This document shows positions 52,556 through 64,000 of a stretch of 64,000 nt of DNA, piece after piece. The position numbers and the translations under genes were made by a program. This DNA is from Piscinibacter sp. (GTDB taxonomy: Bacteria; Pseudomonadota; Gammaproteobacteria; Burkholderiales; Burkholderiaceae_C). A model generated the notes under the pieces. The model searched no databases, had not been told where the DNA came from, and worked only from the letters and a program-made list of their open reading frames with translations. Within the stretch, counting starts at the first letter, position 1, and each line of letters starts with the position of its first letter. The stretch is from positions 124,001-188,000 of the forward strand of contig JADJJI010000003.1 of the NCBI GenBank assembly GCA_016706565.1, written 5' to 3'.

Positions 52556-54858
52556 TTGCCCAGGAACTCGAAGTCAGCCTGCACATGGCGTTCGTCGAAG
52601 CGCGCCAGCAGCGTCATGAGTTCATCACGGTGGAACACCTGTTGATGGCTCTGCTCGACAACCCTTCGGCCGCGGAGGTGCTGCGCGCCTGCTCGGCCAA
52701 CGTGGACGACCTGCGCAAGAGCCTGGCCGGCTTCATCAAGGAGAACACGCCCACCGTAGGTGGCTCCGACGAAGTCGACACGCAGCCCACGCTGGGCTTC
52801 CAGCGCGTGATCCAGCGCGCGATCATGCACGTGCAATCCACCGGCAGCGGCAAGAAGGAAGTGACCGGCGCCAACGTGCTGGTGGCGATCTTCGGCGAGA
52901 AGGACTCGCACGCCGTGTACTACCTGCACCAGCAGGGCGTGACGCGCCTGGACGTGGTCAACTTCATCGCGCACGGCATCAAGAAGAGCGATCCGCCGGA
53001 GCCCACCAAGTCCAGTGAGAACAACGGCAGCAGCGCCGAGACCGAGAAGGAAGAGGGCGAAGGCAAGGGCTCGCCGATCGACCAGTTCACTCAGAACCTC
53101 AACCAGCTCGCCCGCGAAGGCAAGATCGATCCGCTGATCGGGCGCGACCACGAGGTCGAGCGCGTCATCCAGATCCTGTGCCGCCGCCGCAAGAACAACC
53201 CGCTGCTCGTCGGCGAGGCCGGCGTGGGCAAAACGGCCATCGCCGAGGGCCTGGCCTGGCGGATCACGCAGAACGACGTGCCCGAAGTTCTCGCCAATTC
53301 GGTTGTCTATGCACTCGACATGGGCGCGCTGCTGGCCGGCACCAAGTACCGCGGTGACTTCGAGCAGCGCCTGAAGGGTGTGCTCAAGCAGCTGAAGGAC
53401 CAGCCCAACGCGATCCTGTTCATCGACGAGATCCACACGCTGATCGGTGCGGGCGCCGCCTCGGGTGGCACGCTGGATGCGAGCAACCTGCTCAAGCCGG
53501 CGCTCAGCTCCGGTGCGATGAAGTGCATCGGTGCCACCACCTTCACCGAGTACCGCGGCATCTTCGAGAAGGACGCTGCCCTGTCGCGGCGCTTCCAGAA
53601 GATCGACGTGGTCGAGCCCTCGGTCGAGCAGACCATCGAGATCCTCAAGGGCCTGAAGTCGCGCTTCGAGGAGCACCACAGCGTCAAGTACGCGCTGGGT
53701 GCCCTGCAGGCGGCGGCCGAGCTGTCGGCCAAGTACATCAACGACCGCCACCTGCCCGACAAGGCGATCGACGTGATCGACGAAGCCGGCGCGGCGCAGC
53801 GCATCCTGCCCAAGAGCAAGCAGAAGAAGACCATCACGCGGGCCGAGGTGGAAGACATCGTGGCGAAGATCGCCCGCATCCCGCCGGCCAGCGTGTCCAG
53901 CGACGACCGCGGCAAGCTCAAGAGCCTGGATCGCGACCTGAAGAGCGTGGTGTTCGGCCAGGAGCCGGCCATCGAGGCGCTGGCGGCCGCCATCAAGATG
54001 GCGCGCTCGGGCCTGGGCAAGCCGGACAAGCCGATCGGCTCCTTCCTGTTCAGCGGCCCCACCGGCGTCGGCAAGACCGAGGTGGCGCGCCAGCTCGCCT
54101 ACATCCTGGGCATCGAGCTGATCCGCTTCGACATGTCGGAGTACATGGAGCGCCACGCGGTGAGCCGCCTGATCGGCGCGCCTCCGGGCTACGTCGGCTT
54201 CGACCAGGGTGGCCTGCTGACCGAGGCGATCAGCAAGAAACCGCACGCCGTGCTGCTGCTCGACGAGATCGAGAAGGCGCACCCGGACGTGTTCAACGTG
54301 CTGCTGCAGGTGATGGACCACGGCACGCTGACCGACAACAACGGGCGCAAGGCCGACTTCCGCAACGTCATCATCGTCATGACGACGAACGCGGGTGCCG
54401 AGACGATGAACAAGTCGACCATCGGCTTCACCAACTCGCGCGAGCAGGGTGACGAGATGGGCGACATCAAGCGCCTGTTCACGCCGGAGTTCCGCAATCG
54501 GCTCGACGCGATCGTCAGCTTCCGTGCGCTCGACGAAGAGATCATCCTGCGCGTGGTCGACAAGTTCCTGCTGCAGCTCGAGAGCCAGCTGGCCGAGAAG
54601 AAGGTCGAAGTCACGTTCTCCGACGAGTTGCGCAAGCACCTGGGCAAGAAGGGCTTCGATCCGTTGATGGGCGCGCGCCCGATGCAGCGCCTGATCCAGG
54701 ACACGATCCGCCGTGCCCTGGCCGACGAACTTCTGTTCGGCCGTCTTGTCGACGGGGGCCGTCTGCGTGTGGACATCGATGCCGACGGCAAGCCGGTGCT
54801 CGACATCACGCCGCTGAAGAAGAGCGACAAGCCGAAGGCCGAGCCGGCGACGGCCTGA
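52552..54858 (+). CDS. clpA: ATP-dependent Clp protease ATP-binding subunit ClpA
   Basis: A 768-residue AAA+ unfoldase: N-domain (1-145), an acidic linker (residues about 150-175), D1 with GEAGVGKT and FIDEIHT, and D2 with GPTGVGKT and LLDEIEKAH, plus sensor and C-terminal domains ([16 protein letters not shown]). The IGF-type loop (STIGFTNS) for ClpP docking is in D2. It overlaps clpS by four bases. It unfolds substrates, including those brought by ClpS, for ClpP. Confidence 0.97.
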   Translation: MIAQELEVSLHMAFVEARQQRHEFITVEHLLMALLDNPSAAEVLRACSANVDDLRKSLAGFIKENTPTVGGSDEVDTQPTLGFQRVIQRAIMHVQSTGSGKKEVTGANVLVAIFGEKDSHAVYYLHQQGVTRLDVVNFIAHGIKKSDPPEPTKSSENNGSSAETEKEEGEGKGSPIDQFTQNLNQLAREGKIDPLIGRDHEVERVIQILCRRRKNNPLLVGEAGVGKTAIAEGLAWRITQNDVPEVLANSVVYALDMGALLAGTKYRGDFEQRLKGVLKQLKDQPNAILFIDEIHTLIGAGAASGGTLDASNLLKPALSSGAMKCIGATTFTEYRGIFEKDAALSRRFQKIDVVEPSVEQTIEILKGLKSRFEEHHSVKYALGALQAAAELSAKYINDRHLPDKAIDVIDEAGAAQRILPKSKQKKTITRAEVEDIVAKIARIPPASVSSDDRGKLKSLDRDLKSVVFGQEPAIEALAAAIKMARSGLGKPDKPIGSFLFSGPTGVGKTEVARQLAYILGIELIRFDMSEYMERHAVSRLIGAPPGYVGFDQGGLLTEAISKKPHAVLLLDEIEKAHPDVFNVLLQVMDHGTLTDNNGRKADFRNVIIVMTTNAGAETMNKSTIGFTNSREQGDEMGDIKRLFTPEFRNRLDAIVSFRALDEEIILRVVDKFLLQLESQLAEKKVEVTFSDELRKHLGKKGFDPLMGARPMQRLIQDTIRRALADELLFGRLVDGGRLRVDIDADGKPVLDITPLKKSDKPKAEPATA

Positions 54859-54881
54859 CAGGCGCGACACAGGCGAAACGG

Positions 54882-54906
54882 GAAGGGGCCTTCGGGCCCC
54901 TTCTTC
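54882..54906. terminator. Terminator after clpA
   Basis: Stem GAAGGGGCC (54882-54890), TTCG tetraloop, stem GGCCCCTTC (54895-54903), then TTC. Its end overlaps the stop of the convergent mtfA gene at 54905. Confidence 0.85.
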
Positions 54907-55675
54907 ATGCTGCGGCGGGATCCTGCCGGTAGTAGCCGGCGAGCAGTTCGTACAGCTGCGGGTGCTCGGCACGCAGCGCCGATGCGTTGACGAAGAACAC
55001 TTCAGAGGCCACCGCGAAGAACTCGTCGATCGCCTCCGCCCCATAGGGGTCGATCAGCGTGTCCTCGCCGTCGTCCACGCGCGCACAGAAGTCCTGCCAC
55101 TGCGGCTCCAGCACGTCCAGCCACCGTTCGCGCGCCGCGCGGTCCGGCAACAGCGGAACGCCATCGGGTGCGCCATCGCGCATGTCCAGCACATGCGCGA
55201 ACTCGTGGATCACCACGTTGTAGCCCCAGGCTGCGCTGTCGCCGGCATCGGCCACGTCGCGCCACGACAGCATCACCGGGCCTCCCTCCATCGCCTCGCC
55301 TGAGAGCTCCTCATCGTAGTGGTGCACGACGCCGTCTTCGTCCATCACCTCCCGGCGGGCCACGACGACGTCCGGGTGGACGACGATGCCCTTGAAGGCG
55401 TCGTATTGCGACAGTCCCAGACGCAGGATCGGGAGACAGGCCTGCGCGGCGATGGCCACGGCCATGCCGTCGTCCACTTCGAGCCCCTGCATGCCGGCGA
55501 ACTCCTTGTCGGCCAAGAACAGCGTGCTGAGATCGCGCAGCCGCTGCAGGTCGTCAACCGGGCGGTGCACGAGAAACGGGAAGCGCGACAGCGTCAGGCG
55601 CCACAGATCTTCCGGGATCGCTCGCTGCACCAGCATGCGCGCATCGCGCCGCCGGCGCCACCAGCCGCCGATCAT
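54905..55675 (-). CDS. mtfA: Zinc-dependent peptidase of the MtfA family (M90)
   Basis: The 256-residue cytoplasmic metallopeptidase has the zinc site HEFAH (VVIHEFAHVLDM) and a downstream Glu ligand in DEFFAVASEVFF. In Escherichia coli MtfA is an aminopeptidase that titrates the Mlc repressor of glucose transport; whether that role holds here is not known. It is the last gene of a minus-strand operon, 7 bases after lpxH. Size is normal. Confidence 0.9.
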   Translation of the reverse strand: MIGGWWRRRRDARMLVQRAIPEDLWRLTLSRFPFLVHRPVDDLQRLRDLSTLFLADKEFAGMQGLEVDDGMAVAIAAQACLPILRLGLSQYDAFKGIVVHPDVVVARREVMDEDGVVHHYDEELSGEAMEGGPVMLSWRDVADAGDSAAWGYNVVIHEFAHVLDMRDGAPDGVPLLPDRAARERWLDVLEPQWQDFCARVDDGEDTLIDPYGAEAIDEFFAVASEVFFVNASALRAEHPQLYELLAGYYRQDPAAA

Positions 55676-55682
55676 GCCGTGC

Positions 55683-56468
55683 TCACCCGGCCAGCGGGAC
55701 GCGCGCGAGGCCCGAGCGACGCAGACGCATCACCTCGGCACGCGGCTGGTGGGCATCGTCGAGGTCCCAGTCGCTGAGCACCTCGCGCACGAACCCCGGC
55801 GCCAGGTCCTCGTGCTGAGGCCGATGGGTGTGGCCGTGGATCAGTGTCGGCGTGCTCGCTTCGTGCATCCAGCGTACTGCCGTGCCCTTGTCGATATCCA
55901 CCCAGTCCTCGACCGCCTTGCCGCGTTTGCGCTGCTCGCTGTGGTCGCGCATGGCGCGCGCCAGCGCATGTCGCTGCTCGAGCGGCCGCCCGAGGAACTC
56001 GCGCTGCCAGGCGAGCGAGCGCACCTGGGCGCGGAACTGCTGGTACTCGCGGTCGTCGAGGCACAGGGCATCGCCGTGCGAGAGCAGCAGCCGCTCGCCG
56101 AATGCGACCAGCACGGTCGGGTCGGGCAGGGCGCGCACCCCGCATTCACGCAGCATCTCGCCGCCGACGAGAAAGTCGCGGTTGCCGCACATGAAGGCCA
56201 CCGTCAGGCGCGAGGCCGCCTCGGCCAGCACGTCGGCGCACTGTGCCTCGAAGCCCTCGTGCCGCGCGTCGTCGCCGATCCAGACTTCGAACAAGTCGCC
56301 AAGGATGATGACGGCCGACGCCGGCGTGCTGCGCAGGTGTGCTGCCCAGGCCTCGAAGGTGCGCGGCGTCTGCGCCGACAGGTGCAGATCGCTGATGAGG
56401 TCCACCGCCGTCCAGTCCGCCGGCGCCACGAGTTCCCAGAAGGTCGGCAGCGGCGATGGCGTGGGCAT
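55683..56468 (-). CDS. lpxH: UDP-2,3-diacylglucosamine diphosphatase
   Basis: Forms lipid X from UDP-diacylglucosamine in lipid A synthesis. The 261-residue metallophosphoesterase has DLHLS, GDLFEVWIGDD, GNRDF, HGD and HGHTH, the five motifs of the dimetal (Mn) site. It sits at the membrane surface. Neighbours are ppiB (17 bases upstream) and mtfA (7 bases downstream). The other lipid A genes seen here are at 33-35 kb. Confidence 0.95.
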   Translation of the reverse strand: MPTPSPLPTFWELVAPADWTAVDLISDLHLSAQTPRTFEAWAAHLRSTPASAVIILGDLFEVWIGDDARHEGFEAQCADVLAEAASRLTVAFMCGNRDFLVGGEMLRECGVRALPDPTVLVAFGERLLLSHGDALCLDDREYQQFRAQVRSLAWQREFLGRPLEQRHALARAMRDHSEQRKRGKAVEDWVDIDKGTAVRWMHEASTPTLIHGHTHRPQHEDLAPGFVREVLSDWDLDDAHQPRAEVMRLRRSGLARVPLAG

Positions 56469-56485
56469 GGAGGGGTAGGCCCGAC

Positions 56486-56986
56486 TCAGTCGAGCACGGT
56501 GGCGCGCTGGATCAACACGTCTTCCACCGGCACGTCGCCGTGGCCGCCGCTGCGGCCGGTCTTGACCTTCTCGATGGCGTCGACCACCTCCTTGCCGGCC
56601 GTCACCTTGCCGAACACGGCATAGCCCCAGCCGTCCTGCGACTGCGCCTTGTTCAGGAAGCCGTTATTGGTGGCGTTGATGAAGAACTGCGCAGTCGCCG
56701 AGTGCGGCGCCGAGGTGCGCGCCATCGCGATCGTGTAGTGGTCGTTGGTCAGGCCGTTGGCCGACTCGTTCTCGATCGGTGCGCGCGTGGCCTTCTGGCG
56801 CATGCCGGGCTCGAAGCCGCCGCCCTGGATCATGAAGCCGGGGATGACACGGTGGAACACCGTGTTGTCGTAGTGGCCGGCCTTCACGTATTCGATGAAG
56901 TTGGCGGCGGAAACCGGTGCCTTGGCGTCGTCGAGCTCGATGGTGATCTCGCCCATGCTCGTCTGCAGTTGGACCTTGGTGCTCAT
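56486..56986 (-). CDS. ppiB: Peptidyl-prolyl cis-trans isomerase B (cytoplasmic cyclophilin)
   Basis: A 166-residue cyclophilin without signal peptide. Active-site pattern: [15 protein letters not shown] and, further on, [12 protein letters not shown]. It catalyses prolyl isomerisation in the cytoplasm. It lies one base after ppiA, with clear sequence similarity over the whole domain (FHRVIP-FMIQGGG, AVFGKV-AG), so the two arose by tandem duplication or were brought together. Confidence 0.95.
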   Translation of the reverse strand: MSTKVQLQTSMGEITIELDDAKAPVSAANFIEYVKAGHYDNTVFHRVIPGFMIQGGGFEPGMRQKATRAPIENESANGLTNDHYTIAMARTSAPHSATAQFFINATNNGFLNKAQSQDGWGYAVFGKVTAGKEVVDAIEKVKTGRSGGHGDVPVEDVLIQRATVLD

Positions 56987-56987
56987 C

Positions 56988-57557
56988 TCATTTCTCCAGG
57001 GTGGCTTTGGTGATGGTCACGGGCTCGTTCGGCACGTTCTGGTACGGGCCCTTGTTGCCGGTGGGCACGACGCGGATCTTGTCGACCACGTCCATGCCGG
57101 CGACGACCTTGCCGAACACGGCATAGCCGTTGCCGTCCTGCGACTGCGCGGCGTTCAGGAACCCGTTGTCCTTGACGTTGATGAAGAACTGCGCGGTGGC
57201 CGAGTTCGGGTCGCCGCGGCGCGCCATGGCCACGGTGCCGCGCACGTTGTCGAGGCCGTTGCGGCTTTCCAGAGGAATCGCCGCGCGTGTCGGCTTTTCC
57301 TGCAGGTCGGCCGACATGCCACCGCCCTGGATCATGAAGTTCGGGATGACTCGGTGGAAAACCGTGCCATCGTAGTGGCCTGCCTTGACGTACTCGACGA
57401 AGTTGGCCACCGTCTTAGGCGCCTTTGCGGCATCGAGCTCGATGACGATGTCGCCGGCGCTGGTGGCGAGCTTGACCTTCTGTGCCTGCGCGGCGAGGTG
57501 GGTGCCGAGCGCCAGCGCGGCAATGGCCAGGGCATGGCAGATTCGTCGGGCATTCAT
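56988..57557 (-). CDS. ppiA: Peptidyl-prolyl cis-trans isomerase A (periplasmic cyclophilin)
   Basis: A 189-residue cyclophilin with a signal peptide (residues 1-26, ending HLAAQA-Q), otherwise like ppi[32 protein letters not shown]. It assists folding in the periplasm. It is upstream of ppiB in the same operon (TPR gene, ppiA, ppiB, lpxH, mtfA). Confidence 0.95.
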   Translation of the reverse strand: MNARRICHALAIAALALGTHLAAQAQKVKLATSAGDIVIELDAAKAPKTVANFVEYVKAGHYDGTVFHRVIPNFMIQGGGMSADLQEKPTRAAIPLESRNGLDNVRGTVAMARRGDPNSATAQFFINVKDNGFLNAAQSQDGNGYAVFGKVVAGMDVVDKIRVVPTGNKGPYQNVPNEPVTITKATLEK

Positions 57558-57590
57558 CGGGAGGAAACTCCTTCGGTGGGGAATTCGGAT

Positions 57591-58118
57591 TCAGGGTGTG
57601 GCACGGGCCGGCACCTTGAGCAATTGCCGCAGCAGCGCCAGCTTGGCCGGAACGCTGTTGTTGCTGGGCTCGATCTGGAGCACCCGGCCATAGGCGCGCA
57701 TTGCCAGCATGAGTTGCACGTCGCCCATGTTCTCGTGGGCCAGCGCCAGATTCGGGTTGGCGCGCAAGGCCTGGTCGAGCGAGGCCTTCGCACCCTCATA
57801 GTCGCCCGCAGCAGCCTTCAGCGTGGCGAGGTTGTTGTAGGGCTCGGGCAGTTCGGGGTAGTCCTCGACAAGCCGCTCGAAGGCGCTCACAGCCTCGGCA
57901 CTGCGTCGAGTCTCCGCCAACATCACGCCGACGGCGAAGCGCATCTGTGCATCCTTGGGCTTGGCGGCCAGGTACTTCTCGGCGCGCTGCATGGCCTGAT
58001 CGGTCTGGCCGGCGGCGTGCAGGCGCTGCACCTCAGCCAGTTCGTCGGCGCGCGCCACGCCACAACCCATCAGGCCGGCAAGCACCAGGCAGATCAGCCA
58101 GAAACGGGGATGCCTCAT
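57591..58118 (-). CDS. TPR-repeat lipoprotein or exported protein
   Basis: About 175 residues with an N-terminal export signal (WLICLVLAGLMGCGVARA, where LMGC could be a lipobox) and three to four tetratricopeptide repeats (for example PYNNLATLKAAAGDYEGAKA and LALAHENMGDVQL). ATG 58118 is chosen for the signal; GTG 58154 has a gagg ribosome site and is a real alternative. It opens the operon with the two cyclophilins, so a role in periplasmic protein handling is plausible. It resembles proteins annotated as TPR-domain cell-division or transport helpers in Burkholderiales, without a defined role. Confidence 0.8.
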   Translation of the reverse strand: MRHPRFWLICLVLAGLMGCGVARADELAEVQRLHAAGQTDQAMQRAEKYLAAKPKDAQMRFAVGVMLAETRRSAEAVSAFERLVEDYPELPEPYNNLATLKAAAGDYEGAKASLDQALRANPNLALAHENMGDVQLMLAMRAYGRVLQIEPSNNSVPAKLALLRQLLKVPARATP

Positions 58119-58192
58119 CGTGAAGGGAGCGCGGGGAGGGCGGTGCAAGGACACTGCGGTTTACCTCGGAGCCGGGCTCCGGGCGGTCCCGC

Positions 58193-58198
58193 TATACT
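58193..58198 (+). promoter_or_regulatory. Possible -10 element of the cysS promoter
   Basis: TATACT lies about 140 bases before cysS in the divergent gap with the TPR gene. No good -35 match is visible 17 bases upstream, so this is a weak prediction. Confidence 0.3.
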
Positions 58199-58336
58199 GA
58201 TTTCATTGTAGTTCAGTGCCTTCGACCGGACGCGTCGCAGGGCCGCTTCGCCCGCACCCACCAGCGCTGGCGATACCGACAAGAATCCTCCCGCGGCGGC
58301 TCGCACCGGCCCCGTGGCGAACCCGCCGAACGGCCC

Positions 58337-59710
<1,374 letters not shown>

Positions 59711-59715
59711 CGCCG

Positions 59716-60366
59716 GTGACGCCCGCCAAGCTGGGGACGACCCCCGACTACTGGGACGACGCGTGCAAGCACCTGTCGAAACGCGACCGCGTGATGCGCA
59801 AGTTGATCCCGCAGTTCGGCGAGGGTCGCCTGCAAAGCCGCGGCGATGCGTTCACGACGCTGGCGCGCTCGATCGTCGGCCAGCAGATTTCGGTGAAGGC
59901 CGCGCAATCGGTGTGGGACCGCTTCACCGCCCTCGTGCCCGACCCGCGCAACAAGCTGCGGCCAGCGTCGGTGATGGCACTGGACATCTCCGACGCGCGC
60001 GGCGCCGGGCTGTCGGCGCGCAAAGTCGAATACCTGCTCGACCTTGCGCAGAATTTCGAAGCCGGCACGGTGCACGTACGGCAGTGGCAGCAGATGGACG
60101 ACGAGGCCATCATCGAAGAGCTGGTTGCCATCCGCGGCATTGGCCGCTGGACGGCGGAGATGTTCCTCATCTTCCACCTGATGCGCCCGAACGTGCTGCC
60201 GCTGGACGATCTGGGCCTGATCAAGGGCATCAGCGTCAACTATTTCAGCGGCGAGCCGGTGTCGCGCGCCGAGGCGCGCGAGGTCGGCGATGCCTGGGCA
60301 CCGTACCGGTCGGTCGCCACCTGGTACATCTGGCGCAGCCTGGACCCGCTGCCGGTAGACTACTGA
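59716..60366 (+). CDS. DNA-3-methyladenine glycosylase II (AlkA-like)
   Basis: A 216-residue helix-hairpin-helix glycosylase that removes alkylated purines from DNA. The hairpin [18 protein letters not shown] and the catalytic Asp in [12 protein letters not shown] are clear. It lacks the N-terminal beta domain of E. coli AlkA, as is common in this compact subgroup. GTG 59716 lies 5 bases after the cysS stop. Its position between cysS and accA is usual in Burkholderiales. Confidence 0.92.
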   Translation: MTPAKLGTTPDYWDDACKHLSKRDRVMRKLIPQFGEGRLQSRGDAFTTLARSIVGQQISVKAAQSVWDRFTALVPDPRNKLRPASVMALDISDARGAGLSARKVEYLLDLAQNFEAGTVHVRQWQQMDDEAIIEELVAIRGIGRWTAEMFLIFHLMRPNVLPLDDLGLIKGISVNYFSGEPVSRAEAREVGDAWAPYRSVATWYIWRSLDPLPVDY

Positions 60367-60406
60367 CCCGTCGCGGGGCGCAGAAGAACGTCGAGGGGAC
60401 CATCCC

Positions 60407-61378
60407 ATGAGCAAACGGCATTTCCTGGAGTTCGAGCAGCCTGTGGCCGAGCTCGAGACGAAGATCGAGGAGTTGCGCTATGTGCAGAGCGAGTCTGCCG
60501 TCGACATCTCCGAGGAGATCGATCGCCTGAGCAAGAAGAGCCTGCAACTCACCAAGGACATCTATTCGAGCCTGACGCCCTGGCAGGTGACGCAGATCGC
60601 GCGCCACCCTCAGCGGCCCTACACGCTCGACTACGTCAACGAGATCTTCACCGACTTCCAGGAACTGCACGGCGATCGGCACTTCGCCGACGATCAGTCC
60701 ATCGTCGGTGGCCTGGCGCGCTTCAACGGCCAGGCCTGCATGGTCATCGGCCATCAGAAGGGCCGCGACACGAAGGAGCGAGGGTTGCGCAACTTCGGCA
60801 TGTCGCGCCCCGAGGGTTACCGCAAGGCGCTGCGCCTGATGAAACTGGCCGAGAAGTTCGGCCTGCCGGTATTCACCTTCGTCGACACGCCCGGGGCCTA
60901 CCCGGGCATCGGCGCTGAAGAGCGAGGCCAGTCCGAGGCGATCGGCCGCAACATCTTCGAGATGGCGCAGCTCGAGGTGCCGATCGTGTGCACCATCATC
61001 GGCGAGGGTGGTTCCGGCGGCGCGCTGGCCATCAGCGTGGGTGACCAGACGCTCATGCTGCAGTACTCCATCTATTCCGTCATCTCGCCGGAAGGCTGTG
61101 CGTCGATCCTGTGGAAGACTTCCGAGCGCGCGGCCGATGCGGCCGAGGCATTGGGCGTCACCGCGCATCGGCTGAAAGCGCTCGGGGTGATCGACAAGAT
61201 CGTCACCGAGCCGGTCGGCGGCGCGCACCGCGACCACAAGCAGATGGCCTCGTTCCTCAAGCGCGCGCTGAGCGACGCCCTGCGCCAGATCGGCGACCTC
61301 AAGCCCAAAGAGCTGCTGCAACGACGCTACGAGCGCCTGCAGGCCTACGGCCGCTTCACCGACAGCAAGGAGCGCTGA
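60407..61378 (+). CDS. accA: Acetyl-CoA carboxylase carboxyltransferase subunit alpha
   Basis: Transfers the carboxyl group from biotin to acetyl-CoA, with AccD, in fatty acid synthesis. The 323-residue sequence begins with the helical domain ([20 protein letters not shown]) and has [19 protein letters not shown] and [16 protein letters not shown], the CoA and biotin contact blocks. Length is typical. The ATG is 40 bases after alkA. Confidence 0.97.
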   Translation: MSKRHFLEFEQPVAELETKIEELRYVQSESAVDISEEIDRLSKKSLQLTKDIYSSLTPWQVTQIARHPQRPYTLDYVNEIFTDFQELHGDRHFADDQSIVGGLARFNGQACMVIGHQKGRDTKERGLRNFGMSRPEGYRKALRLMKLAEKFGLPVFTFVDTPGAYPGIGAEERGQSEAIGRNIFEMAQLEVPIVCTIIGEGGSGGALAISVGDQTLMLQYSIYSVISPEGCASILWKTSERAADAAEALGVTAHRLKALGVIDKIVTEPVGGAHRDHKQMASFLKRALSDALRQIGDLKPKELLQRRYERLQAYGRFTDSKER

Positions 61379-61398
61379 GCCTGCGGGCCGCGGCGGCG

Positions 61399-62703
61399 GT
61401 GGAAGACAGCCGCATCGCCGTCGCCTGGAGCGGTGGCCGTGACTCGACGGCGCTGCTCCATGCCACGCTGGTGGCCGCCGTGCCACTCGGTGTCGAGGTG
61501 CTGGCGCTGCATGTGCACCATGGCCTGAGCCCGAACGCCGATGCCTGGGTCGCGCACTGCGAGCAGCAAACCCGGCGCTGGGCAAGGCGAGGCTTGCCGC
61601 TTCGTTTGTGCGTGACTCGTCTCGAAGCGAAGCCGCCTCGGGGCGAAAGTGTCGAAGCCTGGGCGCGTCGCGAGCGTTACCGGGCGCTTCGCCAGATGGC
61701 AACGGAGCAGGGCGCCGGCATCGTCCTGCTGGCGCATCACCGGCTGGATCAGGCCGAGACCGTGCTCATCCAGGCCCTGCGCGGCGGCGGCGTCGCGGGC
61801 CTGTCCGGCATGCCGCGCGAGGCCGAACGCGACGGCGTGCGATGGCTGCGGCCCTGGCTTGCACGTGCGCCCGAGGAGATCGCAGGCTACGTGCGGCGCC
61901 ATCGCTTGCACCACATCGAAGACGAGAGCAATGCGGACCCGCGCTTCGCACGCAACAGACTGCGTCTGGAGGTCTGGCCGTCGATCGTGCAGGCCTTTCC
62001 GGCCGCGCAAACGACGCTGGCCGACACGGCGGCCTGGGCCCAGGAGGCCACGGCCTGCCTCGACGAACTGGCGGCCCTGGATCTGTCGGCGGCGGCGAGC
62101 GCAAAGGGCTTGTCTGTGCCGGCGTGGCTCGTGCTGAGTGTCGCGCGCCGATCCAACGTGCTGCGGCAGTGGTTGCGCGGCCAGTTCCGCCAGCCGGCGC
62201 CGGCCAGCCTGGTCAGTCGCCTGATGGAAGAACTGGGCGGCGCCAGGCAAGGGCGATGGGAACACGAACGAGGGCGGTTGCGGCTCCATCGTGGCATCCT
62301 GAGCTGGACTCCTGCCGCTGCTGACGAGCCCTTACGGCGTGGTGATCGCGAAGCGAGCTTGGGCCTGCGTCGCGCCGGCCGCCATGCCTTGCCGGGTTGG
62401 GGTGGTCACCTCGTGGTGTCCCGGGTGGGCGAGGGCGGCGTGCCACTGGCCTGGCTGGGCCACGTCGAGTTGCGCGCTCGCTCGGGAGGCGAACAATTCC
62501 AGGCCGGCATCGGCCGCCCGCCGCGCAGCCTGAAGAAGCAGTATCAGGCGCAAGGCGTGCCGGCCTGGGAGCGCGATGGGCCGCTGCTCTACAGCGGCGG
62601 GCAGCTCGTCTACGTGCCCGGCCTGGGCCTGGACGCACGGGTGATCGGCCTGCCTGGTCAGCCGCTGGTGAGCCTGCGCTGGGAGCCTTCCGCGGCCGGC
62701 TAA
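61399..62703 (+). CDS. tilS: tRNA(Ile)-lysidine synthase
   Basis: Modifies C34 of tRNA-Ile(CAU) to lysidine with ATP and lysine. The PP-loop is AWSGGRDSTALLHA, followed by ALHVHHGLSPNADAW and AHHRLDQAETVL; C-terminal substrate domains follow to residue 434. The start is uncertain: GTG 61399 gives the shortest sensible N-terminus, but the frame is open further up into accA and no strong ribosome site precedes it. It belongs to the same run as accA. Confidence 0.93.
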   Translation: MEDSRIAVAWSGGRDSTALLHATLVAAVPLGVEVLALHVHHGLSPNADAWVAHCEQQTRRWARRGLPLRLCVTRLEAKPPRGESVEAWARRERYRALRQMATEQGAGIVLLAHHRLDQAETVLIQALRGGGVAGLSGMPREAERDGVRWLRPWLARAPEEIAGYVRRHRLHHIEDESNADPRFARNRLRLEVWPSIVQAFPAAQTTLADTAAWAQEATACLDELAALDLSAAASAKGLSVPAWLVLSVARRSNVLRQWLRGQFRQPAPASLVSRLMEELGGARQGRWEHERGRLRLHRGILSWTPAAADEPLRRGDREASLGLRRAGRHALPGWGGHLVVSRVGEGGVPLAWLGHVELRARSGGEQFQAGIGRPPRSLKKQYQAQGVPAWERDGPLLYSGGQLVYVPGLGLDARVIGLPGQPLVSLRWEPSAAG

Positions 62704-62765
62704 AATGCGCGGTTCACGAGCGCGGCGTGACCCCCTTCGAGCAATCACCGCGAGCTTGCATCTTC

Positions 62766-64000
62766 ATGGCACTCATCGTTCACAAGTACGGCGGCACGTC
62801 GATGGGCTCGACCGAGCGCATCCGCAATGTCGCCAAGCGCGTCGCCAAATGGGCGCGGGCAGGGCACCAGATGGTGGTCGTGCCCTCGGCCATGAGCGGC
62901 GAGACCAACCGCCTGCTGGCGCTGGCCAAGGATCTCTCTCCCGCCTCGATCACCCCGGAATATCAGCGCGAGCTCGACATGATCGCCTCGACCGGCGAGC
63001 AGGTTTCGGTGGGGCTGCTGGCCATCGCGCTGCAGGCCGAGGGCATGCCGGCGGTGAGCTACGCGGGCTGGCAGGTGCCGATCGCCACCGACAGTGCATA
63101 CACCAAGGCGCGCATCCAGAGCATCGATGATCAGCGCGTGCGCGCCGACCTGGCCGCCGGCAAGGTGGTCGTCATCACCGGCTTCCAGGGCGTCGACGGC
63201 GACAACAACATCACCACGCTGGGCCGCGGCGGATCCGACACCTCGGCGGTGGCAGTGGCCGCGGCGCTGAAGGCCGATGAGTGTCTCATCTACACCGATG
63301 TCGACGGCGTCTACACCACCGACCCGCGCATCGTTCCGGAGGCGCGCCGCCTGCACAGCATCAGCTTCGAGGAAATGCTGGAGATGGCCAGTCTCGGCTC
63401 CAAGGTGCTGCAGATCCGCTCGGTGGAGTTTGCCGGCAAGTACCGCGTGCCGATGCGCGTGTTGTCGAGCTTCACGCCCTGGGACATCGCCATCGAGGAA
63501 GAGGCCCGCTCGGGCACGCTGATCACTTTCGAGGAAGACGCCAAAATGGAACAAGCCGTCGTGTCGGGAATCGCATTCAACCGCGACGAAGCCAAGATCA
63601 GCCTGCTCGGGGTGCCCGACAAGCCGGGCATCGCGTACCAGATCCTCGGCCCGGTGGCCGATGCCAACATCGACATCGACGTGATCATCCAGAACGTCTC
63701 GCACGACGGCAAGACGGACTTCTCGTTCACCGTGCACCGCAACGACTACGCGCGCACGATGGAGTTGCTTAAGTCGACGGTCGTACCCAGAACCGGTGCC
63801 GCCGAAGTGTCGGGTGATACGAAGATCTGCAAGGTCAGCATCGTCGGCATCGGCATGCGTTCGCACGTGGGCGTGGCCAGCCGCATGTTCAAGGCGCTGA
63901 GCGACGAGGGCATCAACATCCAGATGATCACCACCAGCGAAATCAAGACCAGCGTGGTGATCGACGAGAAGTACATGGAACTCGCCGTGCGCGCGTTGCA
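62766..64000 (+). CDS. lysC: Aspartate kinase, 3' end outside window
   Basis: Phosphorylates aspartate at the start of lysine, threonine and methionine synthesis. The first 411 residues are seen: [13 protein letters not shown] (nucleotide and substrate site), [20 protein letters not shown], and the two regulatory ACT domains ([19 protein letters not shown] and [19 protein letters not shown]), which mediate feedback inhibition. The gene runs off the window a few codons before its expected end. The ATG has no strong ribosome site but the N-terminus is standard. It follows tilS after 62 bases. Confidence 0.97.
   Translation, partial: MALIVHKYGGTSMGSTERIRNVAKRVAKWARAGHQMVVVPSAMSGETNRLLALAKDLSPASITPEYQRELDMIASTGEQVSVGLLAIALQAEGMPAVSYAGWQVPIATDSAYTKARIQSIDDQRVRADLAAGKVVVITGFQGVDGDNNITTLGRGGSDTSAVAVAAALKADECLIYTDVDGVYTTDPRIVPEARRLHSISFEEMLEMASLGSKVLQIRSVEFAGKYRVPMRVLSSFTPWDIAIEEEARSGTLITFEEDAKMEQAVVSGIAFNRDEAKISLLGVPDKPGIAYQILGPVADANIDIDVIIQNVSHDGKTDFSFTVHRNDYARTMELLKSTVVPRTGAAEVSGDTKICKVSIVGIGMRSHVGVASRMFKALSDEGINIQMITTSEIKTSVVIDEKYMELAVRAL

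Overview
The window is gene-dense, very GC-rich chromosomal DNA from a betaproteobacterium, most likely a Burkholderiales member of the Rubrivivax/Leptothrix/Ideonella type. This is inferred from recognised genes and their order (lpxK-ycaR-kdsB-adk; clpS-clpA; cysS-alkA-accA-tilS-lysC; ccoN-O-Q-P-G-H with fnr and hemN) and from codon use. I saw no phage, insertion sequence, CRISPR array, rRNA or tRNA.

Layout. (1) 1-4.84 kb: a tight seven-gene operon of unknown function: a conserved hypothetical, a TauD-like dioxygenase, a 2Fe-2S/flavin-reductase-like protein with an N-terminal helix-turn-helix-like segment, an S24-like protein lacking the catalytic lysine, a small protein, a Cys-rich protein and an Sfum_1244-family protein. 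(2) 4.85-10.76 kb: sulfur metabolism. A minus-strand operon (tusA-like, dsrE2-like, DUF302-like, YeeE/YedE transporter, c-type haem protein) diverges from soxYZ, followed by a hydrolase and a rhodanese. (3) 10.9-13.9 kb: aldehyde dehydrogenase, tadA, LD-carboxypeptidase. (4) 14.1-31.7 kb: peptide use. A YejABEF-type oligopeptide ABC transporter, a secreted subtilase lipoprotein with a separately encoded copy of its prodomain, a TonB-dependent receptor, and a dedicated tonB-exbB-exbD-exbD-TPR operon. (5) 31.8-36.4 kb: minus-strand envelope and housekeeping operon (tolQ/exbB-like, exbD-like, lpxK, ycaR, kdsB, adk, SDR). (6) 36.8-39.3 kb: xseA, sodB, DUF192. (7) 39.3-50 kb: cbb3 cytochrome oxidase, its copper and iron-sulfur assembly factors, fnr, hemN and a SafE-like exporter. 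(8) 50-58 kb: icd, cold-shock protein, clpSA, mtfA, lpxH, two cyclophilins, TPR protein. (9) 58.3-64 kb: cysS, alkA, accA, tilS, lysC (runs off the end).

Region 7 is the anomaly. Nearly every gene from ccoI to hemN is broken by one-base frame changes (about twenty by eye in 8.8 kb), while ccoN and the rest of the window read cleanly. Motifs survive on both sides of each break, so either this stretch of the assembly is poorly polished or the microaerobic respiration locus decayed very recently. A perfect FNR/ANR site stands before ccoN and a near-perfect one between fnr and hemN.

The least explained system is the first operon: an oxygenase, a possible electron donor carrying a DNA-binding-like head, and several metal- or cysteine-rich accessory proteins translated with overlapping or near-overlapping frames.
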